DNA from: an uncultured Candidatus Melainabacteria bacterium
GTDB taxonomy: Bacteria; Cyanobacteriota; Vampirovibrionia; Gastranaerophilales; Gastranaerophilaceae
NCBI GenBank assembly: GCA_934773085.1
Contig: CAKVMU010000122.1
Coordinates: forward strand, 1 to 5,501
Reading direction: 5' to 3'
DNA length: 5,501 bases
Shown here: positions 4,548-5,501 of the stretch, in pieces
How the letters are laid out: each line of letters begins with the position of its first letter
How positions within the stretch are numbered: the first letter of the stretch is position 1
Notes under the pieces: model-generated
Databases searched by the model: none
Told to the model about the DNA's origin: nothing
The model's input: the letters and a program-made list of their open reading frames with translations, nothing else
Position numbers and translations under genes: made by a program

Positions 4548-5501
4548 ATGAAACCGTATAAAATTCCGAGAGGTAGCAGAGGACGTTCAGGCAGAGTTAC
4601 TTTTGAAAATCCGCTTTTGAAATTGGTTGCAACCGTTATCGTAATGATTATTGGGGTGATGTTGGCAGGAATGATTGCTCTGAAACTGTACTTAATTTCA
4701 CTTCCTCCGATAAAAAATTTGAACACATTGAAACCTAATATTGTGACAACATTCTGTGCTTCTGACGGTGAAGTTATTAAAACATTCGCAGCTTATACAT
4801 ACTCAAATGTTGAGCTTAAAGAAGTGCCGGAACAACTTGTAAAAGCGCTTATTGCAACTGAGGATAAGAATTTTTATTCTCATCCGGGGTATGATTTGTT
4901 CGGATTAGCTCGTTCTATGATGGCAAACGTTGTTGCAGGGCATGTTGTGCAAGGTGCAAGTACTATAACTCAACAGCTTTCAAGAATTTTATTCTTGTCT
5001 AATGAAAAAACTTTCACAAGAAAAATAAAAGAGTTGCAAGTTGCAGCACAAATTGAAAAAACTATTACAAAGGATAAAATCCTTGAAATGTATCTGAATA
5101 ACGTATATTTGGGTTCTGGTGCTTATGGTGTTAAGGGTGCCGCAAGAATATATTTTAACAAAAATTTGAATCAGCTAACTCTTTCAGAAATGGCATTGAT
5201 TGCTGGGCTTCCGCAAGCTCCTTCTGTATATTCTCCTTATCACAGTCTTGATTTGGCGAAAAAGCGCAGAAACCAAGTGCTTTTGAGAATGTACAAAATG
5301 AAATATATTGATAAGGCAACATACGAAAAAGCAAAGGAAGAACCGATAAGACTTTCTACAATGCCTACAATGTATGCAACAAACAAAGCCCCTTATTTCT
5401 GCGATTACGTAATGAAAGAATTGCATAAGCTGGGCTTTACTGAAGAAGAAATAGTTAACGGAGGTTACAAAGTTGTAACTACTTTGAATTATAACGCTCA
5501 A
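4548..5501 (+). CDS. Class A penicillin-binding protein (PBP1A family), 3' end off the window
   Basis: This bifunctional cell-wall synthase polymerises lipid II into glycan strands (glycosyltransferase family 51 domain) and cross-links peptides (transpeptidase domain, not in this window). The visible 318 residues are in one open frame. A basic cytoplasmic N-terminus (KIPRGSRGRSGR, 5-16) is followed by a single membrane anchor (about 24-51), then the periplasmic or extracellular GT51 domain. Its motifs are TEDKNFYSHPG (104-114, catalytic Glu105), GASTITQQL (136-144), RKIKE (158-162, second Glu162), ILEMYLNNVYLGSGAYGV (178-195) and the LSEMALIAGLPQAPSVYSP segment (212-230). Residues 305-318 (GGYKVVTTLNYNAQ) are the usual linker before the transpeptidase part. 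The family is normally 600-850 residues, so about half is missing to the right because of the window edge, not a mutation. It diverges from the CxxCxxCC/FkbH operon and has the palindromic leader just upstream. Confidence 0.95.
   Translation, partial: MKPYKIPRGSRGRSGRVTFENPLLKLVATVIVMIIGVMLAGMIALKLYLISLPPIKNLNTLKPNIVTTFCASDGEVIKTFAAYTYSNVELKEVPEQLVKALIATEDKNFYSHPGYDLFGLARSMMANVVAGHVVQGASTITQQLSRILFLSNEKTFTRKIKELQVAAQIEKTITKDKILEMYLNNVYLGSGAYGVKGAARIYFNKNLNQLTLSEMALIAGLPQAPSVYSPYHSLDLAKKRRNQVLLRMYKMKYIDKATYEKAKEEPIRLSTMPTMYATNKAPYFCDYVMKELHKLGFTEEEIVNGGYKVVTTLNYNAQ

Noticed and set aside
5184..5501. Minus-strand open frame of about 105 codons
   Set aside because: It lies entirely opposite the penicillin-binding protein gene, whose GT51 motifs prove the plus strand is coding.

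Overview
The window is AT-rich bacterial DNA. It uses the standard code, has TTG as a start codon as well as ATG, is densely packed, and has short intergenic gaps. The class A penicillin-binding protein shows a peptidoglycan-making bacterium, and the FkbH-like enzyme and the family 2 glycosyltransferase suggest one that decorates a surface glycan or makes an acyl-carrier-linked product. The overall look would suit a gut-type lineage such as Gastranaerophilales (non-photosynthetic relatives of Cyanobacteria) or a low-GC Firmicute-like group. This is a guess from style, not a marker-based assignment.

Layout, left to right. Positions 1-90 hold no complete gene. They contain a striking 13-bp perfect inverted repeat with a smaller palindrome nested inside it, and two ATG codons. 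A family 2 glycosyltransferase gene follows (+, about 155-1084). It runs directly into a homoserine dehydrogenase gene (hom, +, to 2331) whose NAD(P)-binding N-terminus is intact but has no usable start codon in its own frame. Convergent with hom, and sharing part of its stop codon, is a minus-strand operon of two genes: a YkgJ-type CxxCxxCC metal-binding protein (4433-4032), then an FkbH-like HAD enzyme with a middle acyltransferase-like part and a C-terminal SGNH-like part (4031-2328). A 114-bp divergent region with two palindromes separates that operon from a class A penicillin-binding protein gene (+, from 4548), which runs off the right edge.

The most interesting point is the 5' end of hom. 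A 9-bp direct repeat (CAAACAGGT) lies at 82-90 and 1066-1074, on either side of the glycosyltransferase gene. The two copies are 984 bp apart, a multiple of three. Joining the sequence across the repeat gives one uninterrupted frame from ATG 61 or 67 into hom, with a normal length of about 426 residues. This suggests that the glycosyltransferase segment is a recent insertion that split hom. The competing explanation is a one-base loss in the A5 run at 1076-1080, which would otherwise give a GTG start at 1073. The sequence alone does not settle this.

Functionally, hom belongs to threonine/methionine synthesis, the penicillin-binding protein to cell-wall assembly, and the glycosyltransferase and FkbH-like protein probably to glycan or lipid decoration. 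I see no RNA genes, CRISPR array, transposase or complete mobile element.
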